From: Angiostrongylus vasorum
Lineage: Eukaryota > Nematoda > Chromadorea > Rhabditida > Metastrongylidae
Direction of reading: 5' to 3'
DNA length: 64,000 bases
Assembly (NCBI GenBank): GCA_018806985.1
Contig: JADANN010000288.1
Coordinates: 62,001-126,000, forward strand
Part shown: positions 46,540 through 58,300 of the stretch, in pieces
Layout of the letters: the number at the start of each line of letters is the position of its first letter
How positions within the stretch are numbered: the first letter of the stretch is position 1
The notes under the pieces: model-generated
The model's input: only the letters and a program-made list of their open reading frames with translations
What the model was told of the DNA's origin: nothing
Database searches by the model: none
Program-made: the position numbers and the translations under genes

Positions 46540-46755
46540 TCTCGGCGTTTATCAATTCCGGAGGGATGCGCCATGCATTCGACTTCATTAAGTATCGTTG
46601 GAGGTGATTGAATGCATATTTGGCTTTTACAATGACTGACGGTGGCCTACCGATGCATCGATCCAGTGCTGCCATCCTCCCAGATAAGTCTGGTACCAAT
46701 TTGCCGACCCCGAAGGGATGGAAGGTTTGGTGAGCCATAGGCGCGGGAAGCGATA
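46540..46755 (-). mobile_element. SINE-B, 5'-truncated
   Basis: Minus-oriented from GCTCTCGGCGTTTATCAATT through GGTGAGCCATAGGCGCGGG; the tRNA-like head is lost at the junction with a family D piece (46755-46830). Confidence 0.8.
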
Positions 46756-46854
46756 AGATGCTGAGGTATGAGCCAATATCCCAATTTCAGCTGGACTTAG
46801 AAACCGTGATTACCCCTACCGGTTGCTCACGTGCTGTCCACCAACTTAAGATAC

Positions 46855-47110
46855 TGTGATTTTCACTGCAGCTTCAGCTTAACTGGATTCAAGGGAGACT
46901 TCTGCTCACCATATCATTAGCATTGATGAGTGACTGCTACCGATAAAGAAAAAACTGGTCGAGAGAAGTACAAAGCCAGGTTCTCGGTTGGCGTGACGGA
47001 TACACGTGAGTCCCCGTGAAGGTAATCGCAGGTTCGAATCCCAACCGAGTTTCCGAGTTTTGCCCATATGTCAGCATCATTGTTGTTGCGGTCCACATCG
47101 TGCCCATCAT
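46855..47110 (+). repeat. family D element with intact B-box
   Basis: CACTGCAGCTTCAGCTTAAC start. The tRNA-like core has GGTTCGAATCC, the exact pol III B-box consensus. CTCGGTTGG (46983-46991) can pair with CCAACCGAG (47041-47049) around the core, a relic of an acceptor-like stem. D- and T-arm pairing is poor, so this is not a functional tRNA gene. Confidence 0.7.
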
Positions 47111-47289
47111 CATCATTATTTTGTCATTATCATCGCGATTATCGATCATTATTGGCCATCGGTTAGAGATTCCATCATGAAACATAAAACATCGTTTTAT
47201 TAATGATTATTAATAGGATGTCGATCAGAGGAAATCTTCTGGAGCGGAAATAATTTCTAAGGGCTTAAATCGCCAGTGAAGATGTTTGA

Positions 47290-47960
47290 ATGAGAATCGT
47301 TTCTATTTCGTGCGAAATTTTCTGTTTTGCTCGTTTCATCACCGATTTAAGAATAGAACGAAACCAAAGAAAGAAGTCTGCGGTGCAGTGCTCTGCATGT
47401 TCTCTTTCGATGATGATGATGATCGGAGTCCGAGACACTTCGCCTTTCTTGCTTCTTTTTTATTCTCGCATAGTTCGTTTTTTTTATTTTCTTTATGGAC
47501 TTTTTTTCCGATACGACGGCGATCGGTCGTCGCAGCCGTCGCGAGTGGATGGTCTCTTCCCATTGATCGTCTCCGGTGGAAGGAAATCACTCCTGAAATG
47601 TTTTGATGGTGTCCCTCTGAAAATCATCTCCTCTCAAGAAAACTTTAGTTCTTTCGTTAATATTAACATTTTTTTACGGCGATGGTTCATTTTATAATCA
47701 TATCATTACTTCCCTGTTAGTATATTTTGTGAAGCTTTTTTTCCATATTTGTTTTTTTCTTTTTTAGAAGTTGAAGAGTTCCCATTTCCCTCCTTAGAAT
47801 GTTTCCATATTTATTCACTTTCCTCGACGATTTCTTTGAGAGGATCATTAGTCTTAAAAGAAATGCTTCATTCGTGTTTTTCAGAGACCCTGGTAGAGTT
47901 CATTTTTTTTCAACGTCTCTTCTTTTTTTTTGTATTAGACAACATTTACTGTTGTTAATG
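47290..47960 (+). other. possible coding or promoter region, unresolved
   Basis: A locally GC-richer block (47500-47590) has open frames on both strands. One plus frame includes ATG MFSFDDDDDRSPRHF (47396); another reads DGDRSSQPSRVDGLFPLIVS. A strong acceptor (TTTTTTTCTTTTTTAG) near 47767 precedes EVEEFPFPSLECFHIYS. These could be 5' exons of the plus-strand gene at 55 kb, but no phase-consistent chain could be built. Confidence 0.3.
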
Positions 47961-48109
47961 TTTCGCGACTAGAACCGATTATTAACAGTATGGCGACGAC
48001 GCCTAATCTCGGGTTTGTTGCGGACCGGACGACGCCTAGTTTTCAGCCTTTACGGACTAGCTGGATTTTTGAAAATAAACAACAATGTTAACTTTTTTAT
48101 TTATTGCCT

Positions 48110-48335
48110 CTTACAATTTCTCACGGTAGGTTATGATGTGTGATTTAACCACAATGATGCTGAGATATTTGCAAAACTCCGGACGGCAGGTGTCTGCGGT
48201 GGGGATCGAACACGGTATTACTGTTTCCGGGGACTAACATGTTCACCACCACACAATCCGCCTCCTTCGATTCGCATGTCTAACAGCTTGTCTTCTATCT
48301 ACCAGTGCCGTCAGCAATCACCCGTCAAATACCTT
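48110..48335 (-). repeat. family D arm
   Basis: AACCACAATGATGCTGAGAT, GGTGTCTGCGGTGGGGATCG, GCCGTCAGCAATCACCCG. Confidence 0.75.
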
Positions 48336-48339
48336 GCTA

Positions 48340-48450
48340 TGAAAATTGTAGTAGGCAGTAAATAAAAAGTTAACATTGTGATTTCGACTGCAGCCTCAGG
48401 TTAACTGCGTTTAATGCCGATTTGGACTCCCCCACATCAATCCCGTTGAC
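48340..48450 (+). repeat. family D, short plus fragment
   Basis: AAAATTGTAGTAGGCAGTAA then GATTTCGACTGCAGCCTC and CACATCAATCCCGTTGAC, facing the minus arm at 48110. Confidence 0.65.
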
Positions 48451-48539
48451 AGTAATACCTTCGATAACTATAGCGATAGCTATTTTGTGTCCAGTATGAT
48501 TGAAATCCTGGTTGAGTATTTCCTCCGTGTTTGGTAGGT

Positions 48540-48690
48540 ATATTGTAGTAAATTCGACCTTTCCAGACTCTGGAAGGTGAAATCTCCCGAAAGATCAGTT
48601 TGTTTATAAATGAAGAGCAAAGGAACAACCTCATATTTGCTCATTAAGAGAACAATGCCGCGAATAATGGAGAGGCGTTTGTGAGAATGG
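48540..48690 (+). repeat. PLE-derived arm, degraded
   Basis: CGACCTTTCCAGACTCTGG, CGAAAGATCAGTTTG and CAACCTCATATTTGCTCATT; the ribozyme core is broken (TCTGGAAG). Confidence 0.5.
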
Positions 48691-48797
48691 AAACAGTTTT
48701 ATCTATGTATAGTGTAAGTATATGTATGGCATATGTGTAGTATGGTAATACAAATTTTCAGTAAAAATTTTCGGAGAGTAGTTCTGTGTGTTGAAAT

Positions 48798-48869
48798 AGT
48801 GACGTCCGTCATCACGAGCATGGTGCTAGTTCGATTCCGCGTCCGAGCATGGTGCTAGTTCGATTCCGC
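48798..48869 (+). repeat. SINE-A head with internal tandem duplication
   Basis: GTCCGTCATCACGAGCATGG and the B-box-like GTTCGATTCCG. A 26-base unit (48815-48840) is repeated at 48844-48869. It ends exactly where the 2.9-kb segment begins. Confidence 0.75.
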
Positions 48870-51790
48870 TCCTAGTGTACTGTGCTTTCAAATTTTTTTG
48901 ATATTTCAAGAATAAATAAAGACAAAAATAGGACAGTAAATTTATATACAACGGCAATAATAATAATAATAGTACAATATATGTATGAAGTCATGTGAAG
49001 CTTTGGAAGCAAGAGATCCCTCATTTTATTTCTTACGATAATATTTACATCATCTGCTTGAAATTAGGTCAATGAAGGGGAGCAAAAGAAAAAAGGGAAG
49101 CAAGGAAAAGTGAAAGAAGAGAAAGTGAGCCCGACTGCTAAAGTAGTAAAATAAGTAGAAGACGGCTAAGATAGAAGTCTGGCGTAGAATTTGATTAGGA
49201 ACCGAGAAAATTCGACGTGTCGAACGATGCGGTGAAGGTATCGAGCTCCTAATGAAATGCATTTCCCATTAAAATGTATACCTCCGAAAAAAATTGTAGT
49301 TATGCAACAGTCCATGCCAATTTAAAATGTTGCCGAATAGAAGAACTTTTATAAAACACAAAAGTGGTTCTGGGCGAGGTGCTTGAATAACTTAGCAGAA
49401 CCGTCTTCACGGTAAGCCTCTGCACAATCTCTCATTAAATTAACGATTAGGAAAGGTTTTTTCTTTCTCCCGAATATGGCTACTAGGCGTCACTATGAAG
49501 TCAGTTCTTCATTCTCTAGGATACACCTAGGTATGCTTGCTAAAGCTTAGGCCTACGCTCGCCTATTGAGCATTGTGGGTCCGAAGGAGTTCCATAGTCT
49601 TCCGACTAGGACACCACCATGAAGGCCGCGACATATGGCATTGGTTCATTCTAAGCTCAGCCTCCGAAGTGCAATGTGGGTTTTTTTTTCCAGTTTGGGT
49701 GTCCATGCAGTGGAAAAAACTGAAACCTACTGTATCGTGTATCAGAGCCCATCGAAGCACATCACCAGCTTGCCATTATTAAGAAAATTTTAAGCATATT
49801 AATAAAGTAGAAAGGAAAGATAGCGAGTGGTTTTCAAGAACCATATAAATTTGAAGAAATACATCCATCTCTTTGAAACATCTTTTTGTTTTGATAAGGA
49901 AAAATCACGTAGTTGCTTTCATAGGGTGTGACGAGCACAACTGCCGCGAAGGTATCGCGAATAAAAACTCTCAATCCTAGGCTTCCTTCTCAACAACAAC
50001 GTAAAGAACTGCTCTAAAAAGCAGTTTCGTAATGAAATTTGAAGCAATATCGAAACTAATTTGTTTTTTTGCCCTGGGTAACAATTTTTTAGGTCCGATT
50101 TCATCAACGTAGTCCTCGTTAATGGCATTTTGCTAAGCCGAACCAGCACACGAACCCTACCGGACCGGCATAAATGGATGTCGATTGAAGGAGGACAAAA
50201 GGAGGAGAAAAAAATCATTCGTATCGGTCAAAATATTTCCACCAAGCAATGGAGATGGTAGTTAGACAACTCAATGAAGAAAAACGAAGAGAAAGAAAAA
50301 ACAATTAAATGACTTGTTCGTGTTCATAGCGATTGCAGCGCAAGATAAGAAAGAGGAAGAAAATCAATTCAAATGGAAACTCTTTTTGTTAGGAAGAGAG
50401 TTTTTCTCAGAATTCGTCATTATCGGTGGATTATGGACGATTAGAAGCCAGCGGCGTTTGTTGTGTCAAAAAAAATGTCCCAGTGGTAATTTATGATCGC
50501 GCCGGAGTCAATTAGTTTCGACACGAGCCCACCAATAACTGTTAGTTCAGCTTCAGAATACTATTACATCTAACAATGGCGAGAATCTACCACAAAACCC
50601 CAGAAATGTTTTCTATCACCCCCGATAGAAAACACCTGCAGTGGCTTTCGGATATGGGACATCGTGTAAGAAAAGCGCCACCGTCTGAAGGTTTTTGGAC
50701 TTTCAGCCAAAATATCTCGCTGTAATAATGCACCTCAGCAAATAAAAGAAACATTGCAAATAGTAGCAAGATGAGAAATGGTGACGGAAAAGGCACAATA
50801 GTAAAAATACCGTCGCGACGATTTCCATTCTGATCAATCTCAATGAGGTAATCTCATCGCATGAATAGGAAGCCTTGTCTGATAGAAGCATAGGATATGC
50901 GTATACTTCATAGGATATGAGTCCGCCGCTGAAATGAGGTGGAACCTCATGCCGTTGTATTACACAGCTCAGCATGAATTATTTATTGTAATAAACTAAG
51001 TGTTCACAAAGTCGTTTCGTTATAAATAAGCGAGTTACCTGACTACCCTCATAAGATAACTGTTTTTACGAGTATATATAAAAGATAAAACACAGAAAAG
51101 TGTTTGTCTTTGACCAATCTCTTGGATAAGAGCCATATATCTTCTCTAATACTCCTCGACTCTGTTCGGGTGGTTAGTGCAGTCCATCAAGAAGCAATGT
51201 GCTGGTTCGACCCGACACGAGCAGCATTCTGTGGCATTCATAAAGAAAAATGTTCAAGCAGCACTCGAATCTACACGCGGAAAAAGTTTGAAGACCATAG
51301 TGGATGATGGATGCGAGGAAACGAATCGAATGCAAGAAGTGTTGAGATCCGCATAGTAGATGTGATGACGGATCACGAAAAAAAATATTCAACTCCATTT
51401 GTGGTACCACAGAGGTGACTGCATGTAGTTTAACTTCCGATCGACCAATCAATGACCGGCGAAGGCTTACAGTTTGTCATTTCAGTGTTTTTGTTTGGAG
51501 GATAACTCCAAGGTTTACCCCGCTGTAAATTTGTCAACTTTGCAGAGATGGAGGAATTAATGACCCCGGAGTGTTGGGTCGAACTATTGACCTTGAATAC
51601 ACTGCAGACCATGTCTGACCACTGGCTTCCCCCATATCCATATCACCTCTCGGCCGTTTATAAGCATTAAAAGCTTATTCTATTGAGCGGCGTATTTTTT
51701 CATCAGTAAAGATATGATATTCAGATTGGAGATGTCAACTACCGGAAATCATTGCGCTTACGTTATCCATGGGTTTGAAATTGAATTGAC
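48868..51790 (+). repeat. 2.9-kb duplicated segment, copy 2
   Basis: Direct repeat of 268-3194. Its left end is fused to a SINE-A head and its right end to a SINE-A tail. It carries the same internal SINE-A tail fragment (about 51202-51389). No intact gene is seen. ORFs shared by both copies (for example 66-92 codons at 51104-51452) are short and overlap on both strands. Confidence 0.95.
51202..51389 (+). repeat. SINE-A 3' fragment inside duplication copy 2
   Basis: Same fragment as 2605-2792, essentially unchanged. Confidence 0.7.
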
Positions 51791-51850
51791 GTGGAGACTA
51801 GTCGTATAAAAACAAATAAAAAAATGTGTTGAAATAAACCACAGAGAAGA
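51788..51850 (+). repeat. SINE-A tail
   Basis: GACGTGGAGACTAGTCGTAT, an A-rich tract, and AAATAAACCACAGAGAAG correspond in order to 4074-4137 of the SINE-A at 3765 (GACGTGAAGACGGGTCATAT ... AAATCAGAGAAAAAG). Confidence 0.7.
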
Positions 51851-51854
51851 AAAC

Positions 51855-52750
51855 GAGACCTATACATGGTTTAGCGGCCACCCCTGCAAAATCATTGTGA
51901 CACCTATCGGTGTCATTCGTCGCGAGAGTGTTAAGAGAACTTTTTCAATATTTTCTGGTTCCATAGCCGTTTTTTTGTTACCCGCATATTCTCACAATTT
52001 GGTTTCTATAGAAGAAAACATCGATGACAGATCCAATAAGTAGTTTTTTCCCAGAGATTTCCCAGTTTTTTCGTTATCATCATTGTGTATCAGTTTTCCT
52101 TTTGTTTAAACATAAAAATTTCTGTGAGATGTGTTTTGCTCTGAAGATCCGCATTTCTGAATACTTCCAATAACCTGGTTGTTTTTTATCTGTAAATGTG
52201 ATCCTAGTTTCTTTAATCTTCCTCTTTCTTTTCGTCTCTTTTTTTAATTTTCATTTATGTGTTCACATGGTTACAATTGTTTAGTCTTTAAATGGTCTTC
52301 ATACCTGTCATGTAGCAAGTTTCCTCCTTCGACATTCCTCTTCTTACTTTTTTTTCCTCGTTATCTTTTGTTTTCTTCTGTCCCTTTCTATTCTTAAGTA
52401 ATTTAAAGACGCGACAATGTAAAGGGGAAAATCCAGTACGTTCCTCTTTTTTTTTCGTCTACTTCTTTTACATTTTCATCATTTCGTCTATATTTTTTTC
52501 CCCATCACCATTTCTCCATGCGGTTTTCTTGCTTTATTTTTTCTTCTTCTGATTGTTTCTTTTTTTCATATTTCTTAGATGAACAATCAATTACTGTATC
52601 ATCGATAGAGGTCAATGTCTGCTCGTAAATTTCCATTTTTGACTAGAATGAGTTAAATCGCACACAGTGTGAAAAGCCCTCAAAGCTTTTTTTTTGTTAA
52701 GTACTCTTTATGAAAGTAATTGAAGCACCACTTCTAAGTAAAAAAAAGGA
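51855..52750. other. T-rich stretch without recognised features
   Basis: Long pyrimidine-rich runs. A 32-nt potential exon (52579-52610, after TTTCTTAG, reading EQSITVSSIE) ends in phase 0, but the next known exon needs another phase. Confidence 0.35.
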
Positions 52751-52754
52751 TTAA

Positions 52755-53030
52755 GCTCTCGGCGTTGACCAATCTCTGAGAGATGCACCATGCATTCGGC
52801 ATCATAGCATCGTCATCGGCAAGCATCGTTTGGAGGTGATTGAATGCATATCTGGCGTTTACAATGACTCGCGGTTGGCTACCGATGTATCGAGTCAGTG
52901 CTGCTATCCTCCCAGGCAGGTGTGGTACCAATTTGCCGACCCCGCGGGGATGGAAGCTTGCGGGGCCATGGGCGCGGGGATCAATTCCACGTGTGTTGCG
53001 GAGTGCCTGCGACCACTACACCACACGCCA
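52755..53030 (-). mobile_element. SINE-B
   Basis: Minus-oriented from AGCTCTCGGCGTTGACC to ACTACACCACACGCC. It has a small internal duplication (GCATCATAGCATCGTCATCG) near its 3' end. Confidence 0.8.
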
Positions 53031-53259
53031 CTTCTAAGAACAAAAAAATCGCCTTTAATAACTAGCACGATACTTTTTCATGCTTAGGCTTAGATCAAAT
53101 AGCTACTAGAAAGTTGTGAAAGGTGTTAAATAGAAGAGCTAAGAATTCAATCAAGCGCAGTGTCTTCAGTTTACCTGGTAATTTGAAAGAAAATCATGTG
53201 AGAACTTAATGAATGGTGTCTTTACTGCATCACTTTATTTCCTCTAATTTATTACGAAT

Positions 53260-54275
53260 AGTTCAATAAAAACTGACTGTTACTGATTGTTATCGGGACT
53301 GGAGTACAAAATACAACTTTTCCTCGACGTCCTACCGTACCCATAGGAAAGGGTTCGACAAGGCGACAGAATATCGCCAAAGCTGTTCTGTGCAATATTG
53401 CACGGGATAGTGAGGTCATTCGAATGGGATGATAGAGGCATACGTATTGATGGAAATATCTTCTCAAGAAGTACTAGCGAAGCAAAGACGATGATGTGAA
53501 TCGGAAGAAGACCCAGTTCATGAAAAACCCATGATGCGAAGTCGATCAGATCAAACTAGATGATTCTTTGATTGCAGAGACCACTACATGCATATACCTT
53601 GGGCGATCAACAATGTGAAAAACAACATGAAGAAGGAGTTAGATAGAAGAAGGAAATGACCTTGGGCCGCATTCGGGCCTCTCAAGGAAGTCGTCGACTA
53701 ACTGAAGGACCCAAGAATCCGCGCTTACCTTATCGATTCAACGGTCCTCCCAGCACTCTGTTATGGCGCTGAGACGTGGCCTGATACTTCAACCACGTTA
53801 GGAATACTCCGCACTACTCACAGAGCGCTTGAACGATGTTCGCTGAAATATAGGTGGCATATGCAGCATCTGCTCGGTATGGGAAGCTCTGATCCTCCAA
53901 ATCTATCTCATTTCCGAGACCCAGGAGAACATATGTCGATACCGAAACATTGACAGGCCGGTTATATAGCGAGAACAACACACGACAGATCGAAGAAAAG
54001 AACTGTAGAGTGGACTCTACAAGAATGCACGCGCACCCTAGGACGGCCATCCACGCGTTGTATGGACGTGCTTGTAACCAAAATCAATCAGTTGTACTCG
54101 GATCTTCAGTTGTTCTACAGATCACGGTGTGAGACTCGCACCCGCCACCATGCTCTAATCAAACCACCAGCATGGATGACGATTGTGAGAGGCAAAGGAA
54201 CGAATGGGAAATGTGCTGGGGGTCCGCACAACTTGGGAAGACAGGCCGCCCAAGTATTCCAGATATAAGTAGTAA
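53260..54275 (+). pseudogene. non-LTR reverse transcriptase, RT to C-terminus remnant
   Basis: Read across shifted frames, the order is: PIGKG and RQGDRISPKLFCAIL (RT core), FEWDDRGIRIDGNIFS (53400-53460), CEVDQIKLDDSLIAETTT and CIYLGRS (53540-53620), a RTLG-RPSTR-like piece, and the C-terminal RHHALIKPPAWMTIVRGKG with GRQAAQVFQI (54140-54268). The FADD box itself is deleted. Same lineage as the remnants at 29.1 and 32.1 kb. Confidence 0.7.
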
Positions 54276-54464
54276 GTAGGCTCAATAAAACAGCGTCCAA
54301 AAAAAAATCACTACATCGCTTGAACCGTTCAAGAATGCTGGCAGTCAAAACGAGAACCATTTCGCTTCCTTGCTAGTTATTCCAGGGTTTTGTTAACGTG
54401 CTATCTAAACACAGAGTCGTAATTTTGACATCTAAGCAACTTCACTATTCCCTGTTTTAATCTT

Positions 54465-54835
54465 TTTTTTATACGACTCGTCTTCAGGTGTACTCTGCGC
54501 ATCCCAGCACTTCTCATATGCGATTCGTTTCCTCGCATTCATCATCCACTAAGGTCATCCAATTTTTATGTGTGGCTTTGGCTGCTGCTTGATGATTTTC
54601 CTTTCATCTTGAATGTCGTAGGATGCTGGTCGAGTTGATTCTCCTGGAGTCCTAGGATAACCGGGCTGAAGCATTCCCACTTGCACTGCAGAAAGCGATT
54701 TTCGCCCAAACGAGTCCGGCACCACTTCCCCGATCTAGGAGGGATGGGGGCTTGGTGGACCCGGTGCGGGGTCGAACCAGTACCGTGTTCCTGATGACCA
54801 GCATCACCACCACTGTGCTATTCGCCTCTTCGTTC
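54465..54835 (-). mobile_element. SINE-A, full length, best reference copy
   Basis: Minus-oriented. The head carries TAGCACAGTGG (A-box-like) and GGTTCGACCCC (B-box-like). The body includes the complement of CTAGGAGGGATGGGGGC and GGAGTCCTAGGATAACC. The tail is the complement of TTCCTCGCATTCATCATCC and the end is near TTTTTTTATACGACTCGTC. Confidence 0.85.
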
Positions 54836-55390
54836 AGTGCTAGACTGTATCAAAAAACATTAGGATTTTTTAATAGATGTGCAATTACGACCGCTTCTTA
54901 ATATGAGACGTCTTTATTGGCTGCGGTTGCCATTTTCTTCTTTGTATTTGAATCAGTGCATACTTGTACCCCTACTTTTCAGTATTTGTTATAAAAAATG
55001 GTGTTTGGTTTGGCCAACGTTAAAAAATTCATCAAAAATCGTCTGGATACTTGTACTTGGTGTGATTCCCCCCTTTTTTCTCGTTTTATGGCTTAGCATT
55101 ATAAGATAGTCTTGTTTCTACTCCCTGGCTCTGACCGTACAAAAGCCGAACTACTTGTTAAGACTTGTTTTTACTCTTTTTTGTTTATTATCATCTTGTT
55201 ACCACTTGTTTTTATCTTCGCCACGTTCTGGATATTCTTCTTATCAGTCGGTGTTATCTGCCTTTATCAGTTCTTTTTTCTTCATCTTATCTTGAACGTC
55301 TTTCAGTTCTAAGGTACTTCCACGATTTTGGTAATGACAACTTATATTCCGCAATCAATCGTTTAGTTCCTTTATGATGGTCGATTTTAG

Positions 55391-58300
55391 TGTCCAGAAG
55401 TTCAATGGTGTATCTTTTGGTGGATCTGGAAAATCAAAGTCAGCTGTCTGACGTCATTAGCTTCTTGGTATGTTTGCTTTAAAGGTGTCAGTTTCCTTTT
55501 TATATTATTATGTTAGCTTTATAATGTTGAATTACTTATTTACTTGGATTTGGATGGCCAGTCCTCACTGATTTTGCGGGCCCCAGCATAGTTTCCACTT
55601 TTTTTGGAGTTTTGCTGGTCTACCCACTGTGGTTCCTTGGATTCCCGAGGTCAGCCTATCCGAAATCCGCCCCAAGCCTTCACCATTTTGTATCAGAAGG
55701 AGATTTGTCACAATGCGACTAGGTTGATATCAGGACGGTGGTGAATCCTGGTACTGGTTTACGCTTAGCTGGGATTCCTGGTGGAAACGCCGGACTCCTC
55801 AGCTTGGGAGACCCTGCCAAAGGGGATGGATCCCTCCCCTATACATCGCAGCCCAACAATCAGGAACACCTCCCAGCCACGATGAGGCCGTAAACCGTTG
55901 GGAGGAATTTTGAATTTGTAAAAATTAATTCAGATTTCGCGATCTTACAACGTTTTCCATGTCAACAATGAGAATCCATGTCCAAATTGCAGCATGAAAG
56001 ATAAAAGTTAGTTTTACTATCAGTTTTACTATTAGTTTTACTATCCATATCAATCTCTATATTACTTTCTCGTACTCTTTGTTCCGTTTAGTTTTAACAA
56101 CTTTTTAGAGTGTAATTATTTCCGTTGTAAAAGTTAGAGTAACGGAAAACTGTATTTTCAAGGCTGTGACATTTATTGCAGAAAACCAATCAGTGCCGTT
56201 CTTCTTTTATTTTTTCTTTTCCTTACAGATTCATTTAGTTCCTCTAGGATCCTCTTCTTGTACTACCCATAACAGTAACATTGATTGAAAAGGATTAATT
56301 GAGCAGTTTAATGTTGTTTCTTTGTTTGTGGAAACTGTACTAAACATTTTCTGTTCTTCATTCTTACTCTCTTCTTTTTTCTTCTTTCCTTTTGGAGAAA
56401 TCCTAGTTCAAACGAGGCAACGGTAGTGATATAATGTATAAAAAAAACAGCCTTTAAAGAGGGTGCACTATGCTGCTCTATGACTGCTACTGTTTGTACT
56501 AACTTTTCATCATCTCATCACAATTTTCAACTCAAGAGGTGCGTGTGGTGCAGTGGTCGGCGACGCCCTGTAGTATACATGGAATCGATCCCCGCCTCCC
56601 AGGCTCATCAAGCCTTCCACCCCTCCAGAGTCGGCAATTTGATATCCTACTTGTCTGCGACGGTAGCAGCAGTGACTCGATACATCGGTAGGCTACCGCG
56701 AGTCATTGTTTAGGCCAGATATACATTCAATCACGTCCAAACGGTGCTTAATGAAGTCGAATATATGGTGCATCCCTTAGGGATTGATCAATTGATCAAC
56801 GCCGAGAGCTTTATCCTTTATCCTTTTGTCACCATTTCGCATAATTGACGCAGGTGGTGTATGCTGTTAATCATCTTTTTGGAAATACGTTGTTACTTTT
56901 GTACAAAATTTGCGAATTCGTTTAGTTAATTCCCACTCGTCCATTCTGTGTTTTTGTCTAATCATCCAAACATATACGGAAAATTTTCGGTCCAGTTTTT
57001 CGGGAGTTGTGATGCCGTTCTATGTTCTGGAGAAAAGCGACAAGGAGTTATTCATATGTTTTTTGGTATGTGGCTTCACTGTCACCCATATTCCAACAAG
57101 CTTTCTATCGTTACCATACACTGCTAACCTTCTCTATTGTCCGTATTCTGGTTTTTTTTAGTCGTGTTTTTTTTGTTCAGTACAGTTTTTATGAAAAGCA
57201 TATATGGTTGGTTTATGTGGTTTAGAGCCTTCCGATGAAACTAGCAAGAAATCACCACCAAGTTTTCCACTGTCGCAATCGATGGTGTCCGAATCTCCAC
57301 TTCAAATGGTAGCTTTAAATCCACCACCGAGTCATCCTGGGAAAATCGACCAGTCCCTTCATCCGGCTGTGATATCAACAACACCTCAGGTAAACCCATT
57401 AACTTGTGGTTATCTCAAAGATGTCGGTACAATGTGCTTTTTGGAAAGATGTTAGGAAAAAATGCGTGTGTACATCTAACCATGCTGTTTGAGATTCCTC
57501 CATTTCTAGTTTTGTCCTTATCGAGAGAAGTTAGGAATCCCCAACTCCATCGTAGAAATCTTCTGTTTTAATGCTGGGTGCTGGGGCAGGGTGTTTTGTA
57601 TTGCAAAGGATTTAAGCCTTTCCATCTCTAAATTCGGAGTATACTTTGGTGTTTTGGTTGCAAGTAAGCTTTCTTTAATACGTTTCCTTCCTCCCAACGG
57701 TTTACGAACTCATAATGACTGAGGGGTGTTCCTGGGTGTCGGACTGCGACGTACAGAGAGGGGATTCATCCCAACCGATAGGGCGTTTCCATTAGGAAGC
57801 AAAGCTAAGAGTGAACCAATACAAGGAACGACCATCATCCGGGCATCAAACTAGTTGCATGGTGGCAAATCTCGCTTTGATCCACAACGGCGGCGACTGC
57901 CTGTGGTGGTGACGACCTGGGGCAGACTTTAGCCTGACTAACCTCGGAACTCCAAGGAACCACTGCGACTAAATCAGCGGAACTCCGAAAAAATGGAACT
58001 TTTGCTAGGGCCAGCACCAGCAGCGAGGACGGGCCATCCAATTATCCAAGTAATACGTTTCCATTAAGTATATGCTTAATAAGGTGTTGAATCCTCTTTC
58101 ATCAGATTTCCGAGCCAGCCACATTCACTATTTCGCAAGCAGTGCGGATTCACTGTTTTTACTGCTTGCTTACACTGATGAATCGTGATCGTTTTCCTGT
58201 TAAACAAGCAGGATTTTTTTAGCGAACTGCCTTTTTTGGCATTTTTGTTGGGTTAGCGAATGTGACATTACCCTACACAGTTTTGCTACGGAAAGTTAGG

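Noticed and set aside
46983..47060. tRNA gene
   Set aside because: B-box and an outer stem are present, but the T and D arms do not pair; it is the core of a family D repeat.
47339..47590. Minus-strand 83-codon ORF
   Set aside because: Overlaps open plus frames in a GC-rich patch and lacks splice signals; strand cannot be decided.
54790..54835. tRNA gene in the SINE-A head
   Set aside because: A- and B-box motifs fit, but the cloverleaf is incomplete and the sequence continues into the repeated SINE body.
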